DNA of 64,000 nt from Heterobilharzia americana (GCA_944470555.2 OX104127.1:97674708-97738707), one strand, 5' to 3'; shown: positions 1 to 13,153, counted from the first letter of the stretch. Notes: a model not told the origin generated them from the letters alone. Numbers and translations are program-made.

Positions 1-883
1 CTATCGCTTTTCTCACCTACCAACAATTTTCATCTTGTCCAACTCCTTGCTCTTCACATTATCTCCAATGTCTAAGAGACTATAATGTAACTGATTTCCG
101 TTAGTGACTTCAGTTTTTAGCACTAGTCTAATGATGTAATTATACCCTATTTTCTAGTAATGGACTATCATACGTTTTTGATATATATAAATACCGTCGT
201 AAAGCTTTAATAAATGATATCGTCCAAAAGGAAAATTTTCCTCGTCGAATTATTTCTTCTTTTCTTCATTACTCGATGGGGATATTTCGCCGTCTAAAAG
301 TGTGTGACACTTTATTTTATAAGATTATTTCCACGGAAAAACTGCACATTACGAATAGAGCTAATTTATTATAAATTTATTCGTAATGAATATTTACAAA
401 CGACGGAGCTCTTTTAGGTAGGGTTGCTGCTTGTGATCTCACCAGTTGTCGGAACTGTTGGTGCCGATAATGCAAAACGTATGCATGATTTAAGACCACT
501 TATACCTTATGGTAGATCGTTTCATTGGTTAAATCACGTTTTCCATTTCTTTTGTGGTCCTGTTGGCGACTGTGCTAATTGATTTGTTCATCATGAAGTA
601 AAGTCCAGAGAGTAGATTTCCACTCATTTTTTTCAGCAAAAACGTTCTTTTGAAAAAGACCATTGTATTTTCTTTCTCCGCTCAAGCGACTGCCACAGAT
701 TTATTCACTTGTGGTTTTTTAGTGCTACCATTTCCTCCTTAGAAATGTTCAATTTTCTTGTTCTTTTTTCCGATAACTTTAATGCACACTGCGGTTATTA
801 GAATCTGGCTGTCTCTTGACTTCATCCTTTTAAGGCTGTTTCAATGCCGAAAATAATACCCACAGTCGTTGTACTAGGCTCAA

Positions 884-960
884 AAGACTGCAGAGAACAG
901 AGTGCAATGGAGGTATGCTACTGAAGCCTTATGTTCCACTAGGAACCTAAGGGAACAAAA
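884..960 (+). mobile_element. RTE retrotransposon 3' tail fragment
   Basis: About 75 bases match the last part of the RTE copies ending near 13138, 41040 and 47517. Shared words include gcagagaacagagtgcaatgg, gctactgaagccttatgttcc and a terminal ggaacctaaggga. It is a heavily 5'-truncated insertion, as expected for target-primed reverse transcription that stops early. No protein is encoded. I did not see a clear target-site duplication. Confidence 0.75.
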
Positions 961-2199
961 TGTATATAAAAGTTCATTCCTTTGGTCAAAACTCTTTGCT
1001 CCATCTCTGTTAAATTTTGTTTGAAATATTCAAAATTCAATTCAGTTTTGTAGTATATACGTCATTTGTGGTCTTACTGCTTATAAGTTTAAAATATTTT
1101 TTTAATACTTTTTAATTTAGTTTCTTCATAAATCATTTCTTTTCTTCTTTACGTAATTTCTAGTATAATTTCTAGTTGTTCTAGGTGTAGTACTAGTTCC
1201 AGCATTTTCTTCTACGTCATTAATTTTCTTGCTTATCGTGAATGGCTTTTTTTATAACTCCATGTAGGTTTTCTCGCAGACATAATCTTGCACCGTGGGT
1301 AGGAACTCGGTTTACTTTATCTGTTGGTGTAGGTAATTTAAGTCTCAACTTTAGTGTAATAATTTCAGGACATCTGATTTTAGAAAACCTGTTACTCGTA
1401 AACTAAGCATAAGTTTGGCAAAACTGTATGAGTATATTTGTCAGTCTTTTAACCGAGAGATGTTTAGTAATAAATATACCTATGAAATATTTCTGCATTG
1501 TGGTCAGAATCAGGATTCTGTAAGTGTATTTGTAATGAGCACATACCTGCAATGATGTTCTTTAGTTATGGTAATACTTCGAGCCAAAATTTGAAACAAA
1601 TTATCCCAACAATTAGTGTGATCACAGACAGAAGTTTCATAAGATTTCTGATGATTAATGCACAAAACAATTAGTGAGAATACAGATTATCACTTACAAA
1701 TGGATTAAAATTTAAAAAAGTCATAACAGGCAGTATGAATAAAAGGATCCCAACAACTGGTGTGATCACAGGGAAGTAACTCTGCTCGAAATGTTAACAA
1801 AGCAAAAAACATCATTGAGTGTAAACATAACATTATACTTAACTTATATTCAATTAGGCAGTGAGTAAATATGGTAAATTAGGTCAGATAGGAATTGGAA
1901 AACATTGAAATCATAAAAATGCAAACTAAAGTGAAAAAACGATCCATCAGACTGATAAAGAATGTGAACAAGTTATTTAAGTCACTGTGTATTTAGATTA
2001 AGTAAAATCTATCTTTGCAAATGACCGTGGTAGAACAAAGAATGTTTAAGATGCTTTTGTACACATAGCTGACGTTTCATAATTTTTATTTCAACGGCTT
2101 TATCAGTCTGAAGAATAGTGAAACAAACTATAAAAGTGCATACACTTTCTACTGTGGTAAAAAGAAAACTTAGTTCGATATGTGTTTGAAGAGACATAA
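961..2199. other. Unassigned AT-rich DNA
   Basis: No gene or recognised repeat was seen. A 25-base near-perfect direct repeat (2 mismatches) occurs at 1603-1627 and 1747-1771, with the shared core gtgtgatcacag. Its origin is unknown. Confidence 0.5.
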
Positions 2200-2510
2200 A
2201 AAACTTACTTTGATGCTGTGACAGATGAAGTGTTACAAAGTTTAATGAAGACATTCAGAAAGAATAAATATCCTGACAATTTCACTAAGAAGACTGCAAT
2301 AAGCACCCACAAGTCGGTCATCACTTCTGTCAAGAAGCAAATATCCATCAACCTTCAGCTTAAGGGTGGTGGTTTAGCCAAATTTGTTGTAAGCAGACCT
2401 CAACTTTCATTACAAACGACGTTTCTTGCAGCAATCCTATGAATGATGTTCAGCAGTTCATGTTTCTTACCACCATGTCTGAAAGATACGATCTCTTATT
2501 TGTCCACGTC
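2200..2510 (+). mobile_element. Penelope-like element fragment, RT to GIY-YIG linker
   Basis: The frame at 2218-2442 encodes about 74 residues resembling the region between the reverse transcriptase and GIY-YIG endonuclease of Penelope-like elements. It has an ETF/KTF-R-x-N-x-YP-x-x-F segment, then a basic stretch with LQLKGGG and a closing LQTTFLAA segment, in the family order. Homologous-looking sequence continues past the stop until the (TA)n tract at 2513. It is a pseudogene fragment with no catalytic part left. The assignment is by motif memory and spacing, so it is moderate; chance similarity is the alternative. Confidence 0.5.
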
Positions 2511-2511
2511 A

Positions 2512-2512
<1 letters not shown>

Positions 2513-2584
<72 letters not shown>
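2513..2584. repeat. (TA)n microsatellite
   Basis: About 70 bases of alternating TA with single interruptions (tgta and cata). It interrupts or ends the preceding PLE fragment. Confidence 0.95.
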
Positions 2585-2585
<1 letters not shown>

Positions 2586-2589
2586 GAAG

Positions 2590-4540
2590 TCACTCATTTA
2601 GGCTTGAAGATAAATTAAAGTTTGAGCTTACTTTACATTCATGTGGAATAAAATTACACTTTGGCAAAGGTTAGCTGAAAAACTGTTAGGTAATAAACCA
2701 ACTAGTGAATAGTGCAGTAGTGCAATGATGATAATTTGTTCACAACCATTTACCTGAAAACAATCGTATCTGTATGGGAAAATCTACCGTTTGATATCTA
2801 ATACCAGTGAAAATAATAAAAGGCTCAATTGTGTATTCAGTCTCTTAAAATAAGTAGTGCTTTCAACTGTTGATACAAATATGTGCCTTATTTAATAGAG
2901 GAATTATGACTGAACGAATCCTGACCAACAATAGACTGGATGGTTTGGAAACTATGGTATTTGAATTAACTCACAATAAGGAAACCTATGATAACCGAGG
3001 ATGAGCTTAGAACTTTTTACTCAAAAAAATATATTGGAAGTCGAGAAATCTAATCAAGAAATACATCTCTGACATCTAGAGAAGCCTTAGCACTACATGA
3101 ATAATTTGAATTTTTACTTATGTTACTGGTCCGAATAATGTCACAATTCGAGTTCTCTTTTTGCCTTACCATTATGTTAAGGTCAGCCACCCAAACCATG
3201 TGTTTATTCACGCCAAGTGTTTGCAGTCAGCATAATATGAACCACTTATTTCACGCTATTATATGGTTATGAGCAACAATTTATGCTTGGAATGTTACCA
3301 AGTAAATAATAATGTTTCACTGAGTTCTATATCAAATAAGCATATTTAGTATGAGATTACTTATTTTTCAGAATACCATCTGTGGTTTGACTGGTGGTGT
3401 TGATCATCAGCTGAAAAAAAATATGCTAGTGTGCGTTATATATATTCCTTACATCCAGTTTGTAGCCATCAAGGTATAATACGAATTGCTTTTTTTAAAC
3501 CTACACTAATATGTGTAAAACTTGCGCACTTTGGAAGAATCTAATTCCATATTAGATTTGTGTGTTCCATAAAGTGACCAAATCTAATATGGAATTAAAT
3601 TCTACCACAATGCTAAAGGCCTACACTTTTTGTGATGAAACTTAAGGTCTTTCTTTTCAAAAGCTAGTCAATACACTTACAAGACTTTCGCTTACTAGAG
3701 CATATACTTTGTCTTTGTGTGCTTTTAAAATCCCACCTGCCATAGTCGTACTTTTAAGGTTATATGTGTAACATATGTCTGACTGGACTGAGTAAAACGG
3801 ATACTTAGTTTTCGCGTAAGTGATTGCCATCAATATTTTATGGATGTACTTCTTCATCTTCTTTTTCCTAAATCAACCTCTGATTTCATCTACTCTTTAG
3901 TTTACTTACTTACAGAGTAATTTAGGAAGTATACAGTTTAATGAAGCGTTGCTTGTTGTCTTTCTACTTATATATGGACAAGTTTTTTGTCAAGTATAGA
4001 TAACATCTGGAAAAAAAGAAGAACAGCAAAAAGGGAAAATATCAGTAAAAAAAGTGGGGGTGATAGAACAAAAACCGAAAATTGCATAGAAAAGACAGGT
4101 GAAATCTAAATAATTTTGTTTTACAATGAGTTATTTCTCAATTAAGTGTTATAATAAGACAAAAAAAATATGATCTGTCTTACCCAATATTAGGTTTTGT
4201 CATACAAACGTACACATTACAACCAATTTACACAGAGATCAATGCAAGTTGATCCCAACCTGTCTGAGCAAAACAACGGTGATACTTCTTAATTCTGTAA
4301 TCAGAATCAAGCTACTTACTAAACTGCCCTCATTCCTAATCATTCCGTTAAGTTGAGTAGTGACTCAGAAAACCCTCACTATTTCAGAGAGTTTTATTTA
4401 GGATAAAACTTATAAATAAATTCAGTGAGCTGGATACAAAAGATGTTGTTCTGTATCAAATGAAAACAGATGTTTACACTATCAGAATATTAGACTGATA
4501 CTTTCCACGATCGACAGTAGAAAAATAAATTTTCGATCAT
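2590..4540. other. Unassigned AT-rich DNA with one small hairpin
   Basis: No coding signal. A short inverted repeat lies at 3537-3602: gaatctaattccatattag is matched by its complement about 20 bases further on, with one mismatch. Short frames at 3657-3857 and similar show no family resemblance. Confidence 0.5.
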
Positions 4541-4544
4541 TAAA

Positions 4545-4725
4545 GCTAGGGCTTTCATTATGGACTGATATCAGTGGGAGGACTGGTGAAAGCCTGATAG
4601 TACTGAACAACCGTTCTGTATTGTTATGCGATTCCTCAGCTGTCCAATCCTCGCAGGTTTTCACTCGTTCTCCAACTCATATCAGTCCGCGAGAAATACT
4701 AACTCGAAAAAATAATTTAGAGTAT
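4545..4725. repeat. Fold-back pair of hammerhead-repeat 3' ends
   Basis: The left part (about 4550-4620) read on the minus strand and the right part (about 4652-4722) read on the plus strand both match the 3' body of the tRNA-headed hammerhead repeat seen intact at 63672-63980. Landmarks are the agctgtcc-like segment, a caggttttca-like segment and the closing atatcagtcc. Only about 30 bases separate the two arms. The short frames on either strand here are by-products of this repeat, not genes. Both arms are diverged. Confidence 0.55.
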
Positions 4726-5142
4726 GGATTGAAAAGAACTACACTAGGTATGGTTGCTTTGAGCAGAAATATTTCATATTTATTTGAAGCCTGCCATACA
4801 ATTTAGCGTGTTCAGTATCAGCCAGTGACAGATTTAATAACTTCCTAGTACCCAGCGTGAACTTGTGTGCATAGAAACCGAGATAAAAAATTCGTAAGAA
4901 TCCATGTAAGTCATACCTTTACCTTGTTAAAAGCTGTTAAGTCTAGGTAAGCTTGACTTTTAAGCGTAGAAATATCCGTGCAGATAACTTTCAGTAAGAC
5001 CTACTAAAATTTTATTCCCGCCAGTGTGTACACTGACAATTGAGTATGGCAAATAATGGGCTAGGAAAACAGTTGTTTAAGTATAGTGACAAGCTAACCG
5101 ACGTACATAAAATATTCATTTGACTAACTGATATAGCAGTAG

Positions 5143-5265
5143 TTTGGTAGACTAGTATTTATACTGGGTGGTGACTGAAGGTGAATGCACAGTGGTCACT
5201 GGTTCGAATCCGGCCGCGGTCCAAACTTTCATTTCACCTTCAATCATCAAGCAGTATAAGTGTAT
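5143..5265 (+). repeat. tRNA-headed SINE-like repeat with inverted ends (third family)
   Basis: A B-box-like promoter, ggttcgaatccggc, lies at 5200-5213, as in tRNA-derived SINEs. The flanks 5156-5187 and 5230-5262 are an imperfect inverted repeat around it (tttatactg...tgaaggtgaa against ttcaccttca...cagtataa). A related copy is at 59600-59745, and the left-flank sequence recurs at 58451-58480. There is no tRNA cloverleaf with proper acceptor pairing, so it is not a tRNA gene. No hammerhead core was recognised. Confidence 0.55.
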
Positions 5266-5269
5266 AAAC

Positions 5270-7720
5270 TTGAAATATCATTTTCATCCTTAAATATCCA
5301 AAATGTTTACGAGTTTTAGACAGCAATCAAAAGATGTAGTAACAAGCAAAGTTAAGTTGTAATAACTTAACGTTTCAGAGATGCTAAAATTAATCAGCAT
5401 CGCTCAATATATCTTAGAAATTCAGTAAACATGTTTATGTTTTCACAATGAGTTTAGTAACATGCCAAAGTATTCAATGAATGAAGTGTTATTTAGTTGA
5501 GTACAGAAACAAGGAGTGGTTGATCGTATCATGCAACATGTTTAATATCCCAGTCTTTAATTTCATTTCTGATTATATCTAGCTGAGCTTTAGTTCTGTT
5601 AGTCTTAACAGTTCATTCGCTTTTGAATAATTATACTTAAAGTCAAATCAGTCAGGAAACAATTTTGAAATATAAGGTGTGCTTCGTTGCTATGCTATAC
5701 TTCCTTTCATTCTGACAACAGTAATATACAAGCGCCTAGATATATCCATGAATTGAAAAGCTTCAGCGAAACAATTCAGGCTGGATCCTAAGTATTTTCA
5801 GAGACACAATAACCAAAATACTAACAAACTTCACCGCAGGATATCAAAAATGTTGAGAAACTGAATTGGCCAATAGTAGCCTCAAAATAACTCGAAAGTT
5901 GTTATTCAAGGTGCATTTAAATCACTGTCATTAGGATAAAGAGCAGTGAGTTTGTACCAGGCAATGTTTTTGGTCACAATGCGATTTTATCAACTTCTAA
6001 ACTTGTGACAACTTTCCAGCAGAAAAACTAAGTATTTCTAGTACCATTAACAGGAATTGGCAAATGATAACAAAGATGTGATAATTGCTTATCTACTGCC
6101 ACAAATTCAATGTGGTTTTTTAATATTCCATCCTTCAAATAAACATATTATGAAAAATAAGCTGCTTCTTTCAAGTCCATTTAGTGTGAATTTTTACTAA
6201 ATTGCTTTCAACTTATTCATTTGAAAAGTCTGAGAACTAAAGGGACACATGGAGTAGATTCAAATGGTTACTAATGAAAGTCATTACCCAAATGATGAAC
6301 ACTGCGTTCTCTGTGGTATCTAGTTTGTCATTAACACAGGAGACATTTGATTTCTTTACTGTTCTTTTCTGATTGGCTGACTCATAGACAGAAAAATATT
6401 AGGATACCTTTTGAATACTCAGCTTATCGTCTTCTGTCGTGAAACACTAACAAGCCTCAACTGAAATGTCTTCGAATTCCCAAATGATGACTAGTCCTTT
6501 CTCAGTATCAAATAGTACACTTTAAAGCACTTCATAAAGATAATATAATGCAGTACACAGTTATCTACTAACTAGAGAAACTGTTGCTTTTGAAATCTAA
6601 AAGCTGTAATTCCATGAGATGCCTGTAATATAATCATTTCAATTACAACCTATAAGCATTTTATCAGCTCACTTATCATTGTTTTCTATTCACCGGTTAT
6701 TAATAATCAATATTCAAAGATCTGCAATAAGTGAATGAATATTCAATTTTAAAGACAAGAGTGCAGTCAAAATAGGCTTGCTTGATGGTAGAATTGTGAC
6801 CCGTTTGACCACTCAAATTCTGTACGAATGCAATTTACCGTGTTTAAAGATATCAGGGCACTTCATGTGTAAATTATGCACCTATAGTTCATGTACCCAT
6901 TATAATTCGACTGCAAACTAATTTCTTTCAGTCTATTATTTTTGTAAACTTGTTTCCTATTTTGATTGTGTTTCTATTCAAGGTTTTTTCTTCAAGGAAC
7001 ATAAACATTTATGCAACTGCAGTTACCTTAGTGCTATAACAACAAAAGCTATTTGAAAAATCGAAATGATGGATCTTAGAGAGTTAAAAACCGTTCCTTC
7101 CCTGTTTTTCCAAAATATTTTACAGATTTTGTCACATTTCATCAGTTTTTATTGTCATTCTTAAACTGTGTGATTCAAGCAGAACTCAGTCGATTTCGGA
7201 ACACTTGTGAATAAACACAACGAATGAACTTCAAGAAATGAAGTAAATGCGATCAAGGCCATTTCATTATGTCAATAATGAAAAATAATTAAGTGCCAAA
7301 AAAATAATGTATATCACCATCGATAATTGTTTGCTAACTGTTTATTTCCTACAGCTTAAAATAGTGATTATTGGCACATGTCACTGTTGCAGAGCTCGCC
7401 TTTATAATACGAATGCACATTTTACCATTCCTTTTCAGTGAAGCTTTTTAACTAGTCTCTTTCCACACGAACTATGAATTAAACGTTTTTCTTTGACAGC
7501 TATCAAACTGGAGTCTTGCATCATCACTTCAAACTTTACCCTCTGCATTACCTTACTGCGCTTCCTCTAGTAGGTATCCTTCTGAAAATTCACAAAGTTA
7601 TGAATTGGTAAATAAGCGAAACTCTACCACGGAATACACACTTTTCTTACAACTAGAACAGTCATTCCATATTTGGCTGAGCTGATTTTGTTGAGTTTGA
7701 TTGGTATGCGAAGACATACT
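5270..7720. other. Unassigned AT-rich DNA
   Basis: No open frame above chance size, no recognised repeat and no RNA gene seen on either strand. Confidence 0.5.
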
Positions 7721-7729
7721 ACTAACTTG

Positions 7730-8400
7730 GTCGTCTTGTCCTTTTTCAGTTGGATGGCTTAGTCATCAAGCTTCCACTGTCTTTCCAGACATCGTCAACA
7801 CCAAAATCGACAGAAAGTCAGCGGCCAGGATTTCTCCATGAGTCATTCAGTAACTTATCTCGACGAAGTGTTAGGTTATTGACAGTTTTAATTGGTTATT
7901 GAGTCACTCGCTGCATGGATTTTCTTACTGACGTAATTTTCTGCCTAAACTTTAACATTAGAGATGTTTTTCATTTATCTTACTGGTTGATGCATTTGGT
8001 CCAAATCTACTTAGTTGTTGATTGCTGAATGACCCGAATTTCAGGCTTCTAGGAACAACGTAATTCCTTAAGATTCTTTTGTTCTGCATCACTGCATTTT
8101 CACCATCAAATGTATGTCTATAGTTGTCTACATAAACTGATATGCGCGGCAAAATGTGGCAACATTTAATGGTTAACTGATGTTCAAATAAACGACAGCG
8201 AAGAGGACTACCACTTTGTTCAATCGTTTCAGTTTATTTCGTTAATAATTATACTTTATTTTCTCTGACCTTTACTTTTTTTGTTCTGCATAAACGTAAA
8301 GCCCTTCTAAAGGTTTTGTAGTCAGTTCGATCCCACGTTTGGATGACTTCTCAAAACATTTTTGTCTCACTGAACAGATTGCAGACTGAGGTTCACGGTA
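7730..8400 (-). mobile_element. Old Penelope-like element, GIY-YIG and 3' end fragment
   Basis: Read on the minus strand, 7830-8230 aligns by eye along its whole length with the GIY-YIG region of the PLE copies at 48669-49181 and 15739-16194. The frame 7958-8152 shows VDNY-x-H in place of MHVDNYGHEF, followed by residues in the same order down to the PLE C-terminal segment. The plus-strand words ctccatgagt and gcgaagagg also recur. Similarity continues weakly to about 8400, toward the reverse transcriptase, and to about 7730, the element's 3' end. Many substitutions and indels make it an ancient dead copy. It encodes no complete domain. Confidence 0.65.
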
Positions 8401-9635
8401 GTGAAATTATTTGTTGTGAAGGAATATCTGGTACGTGTCGTTTTGGTCCGATTTTACATTAGTTCTCCACCTAATTTCAATTCTCTATTTATTAAAGATA
8501 AGCTTCACTCATAACTTTCATTATCGAAGTTAGCACGATTCTTCACTTTGGAGAGTTATGAGTGGTTTAATCTACAGGGACTTCACGGACTAACATCAAC
8601 GGTTCTCACTGTTGTTAGCGTAGAATTACACAATATGGACATATAACTGTAGGACCTGATAAAGTTAATGAAAATAGTATTCTTCGTTCTTCGAAATATC
8701 TTTTCAATTATACTTGGGGCTTTTAAAGAACCGAATTATTAGTTAGTCTAAAGTAATTTGCAATCACTTTCATTTTTGGGTAAATTCTACGTCTTCTTTT
8801 GTCTGTGTCTGCAATTGTGCTCGCTTTGTCTGGTTGTAGTGTAGTATTTTTCATGCTTACTCTTCGTGACTGGTGAGCTGAGTGCAAGCTTTCTTTTATC
8901 TTGCCAGTTGCACGACTGTCTGCCAAAATATTTTTTTCCTTAATTAATCATAATGTTCTGAGCAACGATTTCCATATACTGAAGTAATACAAATTCGAGG
9001 CATACATTGCTACGAAATTCAGTTCTTTTTAAACAACTCCTGCTTTTATGCACCTAGATTTTTAGACAAAGTAAGGAGGACTATATTTGAAGACTAAAAT
9101 GGCAAGATTTTATTTCAGGAGTACTCCTTAGCTGCATGCAGTCTAAAAGTACGACGGTTATTAGTAGTGAACATTGATAAGATATGAAATTAGAAATTCT
9201 TAATCCTTAGTTGCACAGAAAATCTTTAATGATCTATTTAATAGGTAAGAGAATTAACAGAACAGAAGAATAACAAATCGTTTTTAGTATTTTTATCATT
9301 TCATAAGAACTGAAGGCACTAGCCTGATGTCCTGTGTCAGCGAGGTGTCTCATAATTGCATTAATCAGAATCTTGCTCCTTTTCAGTTAAGGAACATTCG
9401 TGATCTGCTCAGTTAATCGAATGGATGCCCTCCTTTCCCCAGCACCTCCAACTATATTTATGAATTTAAGTACATTTGCATTAGCAGTGACATCGGAGGA
9501 AATGAGAGAACAGTATTTATTAGGTAACCTGACCTCTGCATAAAGAAGGAAAATTTGGTCAATGTCTCACTTCCATGGCGACTATAATTCGGTCTCTTTT
9601 TATTTTAGTTACATAGTATTCTGTAATCCTCACTT
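8400..9635. other. Unassigned DNA
   Basis: No recognised element. A 67-residue minus-strand frame at 8723-8926 is lysine/arginine rich and matches nothing I know. Confidence 0.45.
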
Positions 9636-10405
9636 ATAGTTAGATACTAACCCCGCCTGGTTGACTAGTTCACTAATTTACTAGCCGGTACTAAACCCGG
9701 ATAAAGAAGGAAGGTTGGACATGGGGCTACCTACCCTACCCCGGAAAACCAATCCAATCCTCAACGAAACTTCAAGGCACGAAGAAAATATAAAAAATGA
9801 AAACGAACTTATTCCTCGCTGGAATCGGAGAAGAGAAATGACGCCAAATGGTGAAATTCTTCAAGAAGCCGACTGGTCTACGTGTCATCTTTTCCCTCGA
9901 TGAAAACAAATGTAAGCATGAGGATATAGATTATCCGAACAATGCTTGAACCTAGCAAGGCTCCTCAGATTGCACAAGAAATAAGAAGGTATAGCATAGA
10001 AGTGCTAGGCTAGGAATCTGCGAGGAATCTGCTGATGCAATGGAAGTCGACTCTCCAAACCATCAACTGGAGAGTCAACAATCTACTCCGATATTGTCAC
10101 TCAGACGACAACCATGAGCACAGCACACTGAGCATATAAGTGGCTATCATTATGTCGCCAACAGCATCGGAAGCCCTCTCTCATGCAGTGGGAACCAATC
10201 TCCTCCTTCTACACGATCAACATCATGACAGCAAGATGGATTGAAATCGAAAGGAAGGATAGTCACAACCATACTATGCTATCATGCTATGCTACACACC
10301 TACAAATAATGCCAATGAAGAGAAGAAGGAGGAATTCTACAGCCAACTGGAATCAGTCATGGACAAGACCCCAGCTCAGTTGGTGACATCAAATTTCATT
10401 CTAGT

Positions 10406-10433
10406 GGGTTGGGTGGGGTGGGGTGGTGTGGGG
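10406..10433 (+). other. G-rich run with G-quadruplex pattern inside RTE copy A
   Basis: Five runs of three or more G lie within 28 bases, separated mostly by single T. The other RTE copy has only ggtgggtgac at the homologous position (near 45400), so this is an expansion private to copy A. Confidence 0.75.
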
Positions 10434-10936
10434 TGACATGAATGCCAAACTAGGTGGAGACAACACAGGACGAGAACTGGTCATGGGTTGAGAGGCACCA
10501 CTCGGTGAAATGATGAATGAGAATGAGAATGGAGAACTGTTTGCAGACTTCTGCTCATCCAACGATTTGGTGATTGAAAGCGAGGCTGTGTGCACAGACA
10601 CAAGGATATCCACAAGTCAGTGACATGCATCTGATCTCACCAGACACCAGGACACACTATACCAAAAATCAGATGGAATTCATTTCGATGTGAAGAAAGT
10701 GTTGATGGAGACTCAGCCTGCTGGACACAAGATCAGATGAAGAAGAGGAGCAGATGTAGGTTGATACCACTCACATCACTCACCATCTAGTGCAAGGAAC
10801 CTGCCTTCAAAATCAAGTTGAAAGCCCTCAATTCAAAGAAGTTGGTGATAGGCCACAGTTCAAGTTCAACGTTCACCCAGAACAGAAACTGAACTGAAGG
10901 AAGAAACTACAAAGGACATCTTCACCTCAGTTTGTT

Positions 10937-10966
10937 AGTCAGTCAGTCAGTCAGTCAGTCAGTGAG
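10937..10966. repeat. (AGTC)n microsatellite inside RTE copy A
   Basis: About seven tandem agtc units in the endonuclease-RT spacer of copy A. They are absent from the equivalent place in the copy at 44690-47517. Confidence 0.9.
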
Positions 10967-13153
10967 TCATTCGGATGGAATGGGAGATGTTGAGCAACAT
11001 CCGTGAATAGACCTGCGTGGAAGAAGACTTTTTCTCTTTGAAAGTGATGTGGAAGGAGACCTGCATAACTGTATTAGGAAGGAAGAATAAAGAAGACAGG
11101 ACAAGGAATGGATGTCGACGGACACATGGAGACTGATAGAGCAGGGAGAGGAATATGGTGAAGTAGAAGATGAATCAGTACAGACAGGGATGAACAACGA
11201 CAAGAGGAATAGGTCACAACCTATTAAACACTACACTGGACGAAGAATTGAAGGAGAGTGCACGGAAAGACAAGAGAGACTTCCACGACACATTGGTAGG
11301 TGAAGCAGGACAGGCTGCTGGTAGGGGAGACCTGACAACATTATTTATATGAAATAACCAGGTTAGTATCTGGGAGGGAAGACATCTGCTTAGATGAAAC
11401 CAATGAAAGATGGTGAAGGGAAAGTAGTTATGAAGGAGGAGCTAGAAAGGAAACAATGGGCTGACCACTTCAGATAACTCTTGAATCGACCTCCACCACC
11501 ACCACCACCACCTGCAACTCGTCCAGAAATGCCACTGGCAACCACAGAATTGCCAGTGAACACAAGCCCTCCGACAAAAGCAGAGGTGAAGTGCTGGACG
11601 TCATAAAGTTACTGAAATCCAAGAAAGCAGCCGGACCAGATGTGATTCATCCAGAAGCACTGGAAACATACGCAGAGACAACAACGGATATGCTCATACC
11701 ACTGCTGTAGAAGGTTAGGACGGAAAGAAGGAATGGTACCTGTTAGCTGTTTGGAAGTAAGGTTGCCTTTTCAAACTCCCAAAGAATTAAAATGCTCTGG
11801 ATTCAAGATTACGACCGGAACAGGCTGGCTGGCTGGCTTCAGGAAAGCAAATCATGCGTGGATCAAGTTGCAACGCAGATTAAAGCACAGAATGGCAATC
11901 AAATGTACTCATACCTCAACTTCATTCACTTTGGAAAAGCCTTCAACAGCGTCAATCGAGAAGCAATTTGACAAGCAGCTGCTTCAACACTACGGTCTTG
12001 ATGTCACAAACGTTTATCAACCTCATTCAACTGCAGCTATATGCTATATGATGCTACATCCCAAGTGATTCACAATAGAAAGAAAACTCAGCGATGCCTT
12101 CGAAGTGGAAGTGAAGATAGGAGTAAAACAGTACTACCTATTATCACCGATCATCCTCTTGATTGCAGTCGACTGGATTAAGTCATGCAACAGATAACTA
12201 TGTGGAGTAGGAAGAGGGGCATATGCTGCTTGATCGATGAAATGTCCCTCGAAGATTTGGATTTCGCCACCGATGATGATTTATGTCTAATGTCTTGTCG
12301 CACAAACTCGAAGATCTACATGCAAAAACCAGCAAGTTGGCAGAACAGGCGAAGCGACGAAGGAAGATGGGACTTCAAGTGAATGTAGAGAAGACAGTGG
12401 TGATGAAGATACCCAGACAACAACAATAACAAGCATCAATCACCATCAACCGGAGTAATGTAAAGGAAGTTGTATCCTTGACCTACCTTGGAAAGGCAGC
12501 ATCATTTCAAATACAGGCGAGCGGCACAGATGAGGTTGTCAAAGCAGTCGGGATCGTAAAGACAGCAAGACAGGCCTTCATTAACATGGAATCAGTGTGG
12601 AGATCTACTTCATTGCACTGCAATGCAATGCACTGCACTCAGCATAAAGCGTGAATAAGATCCAGATTTTAAACATTAATTCAATCAAGTTTGGCAGTGC
12701 TTCTGTGTAATGGTTGAGCGCGCGTTACGAAGAACATTCCTAACAAGCTACAGACATTCATCAACAGCTACCGCCTACGCTCACTCGACACTGAAGATCA
12801 AATAGCCAGAAAGAATAAGCAACAAGGAACTCACTCTGGCGTGGCAACGAACCAACCAACAACCCATCGAAAAGATATGCAGAAGAAAGTGGAGATGAAT
12901 TGGGCATACACTAAGAAGACCTTTCGGAGACATCACACGCCAGGCACTCGAGTGGGATTCAAATGGGAAACGATGAGCTGGGCGTCCGAGGATGATATGG
13001 AGGAGATGGTGTGAGGAAGAAATGAAAGCTTGTAGACAGTCATGGAGCCAGGTTAGGGAGACTGCAGAGAAGAGAGTTCACTGGAGACGTGCTACTGAAG
13101 TCATGTGTTCCACTGGGAACCCAAGGGACAAATAATAAATAGTCAGATACTAA

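Larger units (their letters stand above)
9651..13138 (+). mobile_element. RTE-clade non-LTR retrotransposon, near full length, decayed (copy A)
   Basis: About 3.49 kb flanked by a 15-base direct repeat with one mismatch (9636-9650 and 13139-13153, atag[t/c]cagatactaa-like), typical of target-primed insertion. It ends in a short aataaat-type tail rather than poly(A). The order is a 5' leader with ctggttgact, then an apurinic-type endonuclease (about 9913-10760, including RTMLEPSKA and a NENGELFADFC segment). The RTE reverse transcriptase follows (about 11600-12420, including KKAAGPD and KAFNSVNREAI), then the C-terminal region to about 13100. There are many stops and frameshifts. The aspartate expected in motif A (FIDF) reads as histidine, and the FADD motif reads FATDDD. 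It cannot encode a working protein. Confidence 0.9.
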
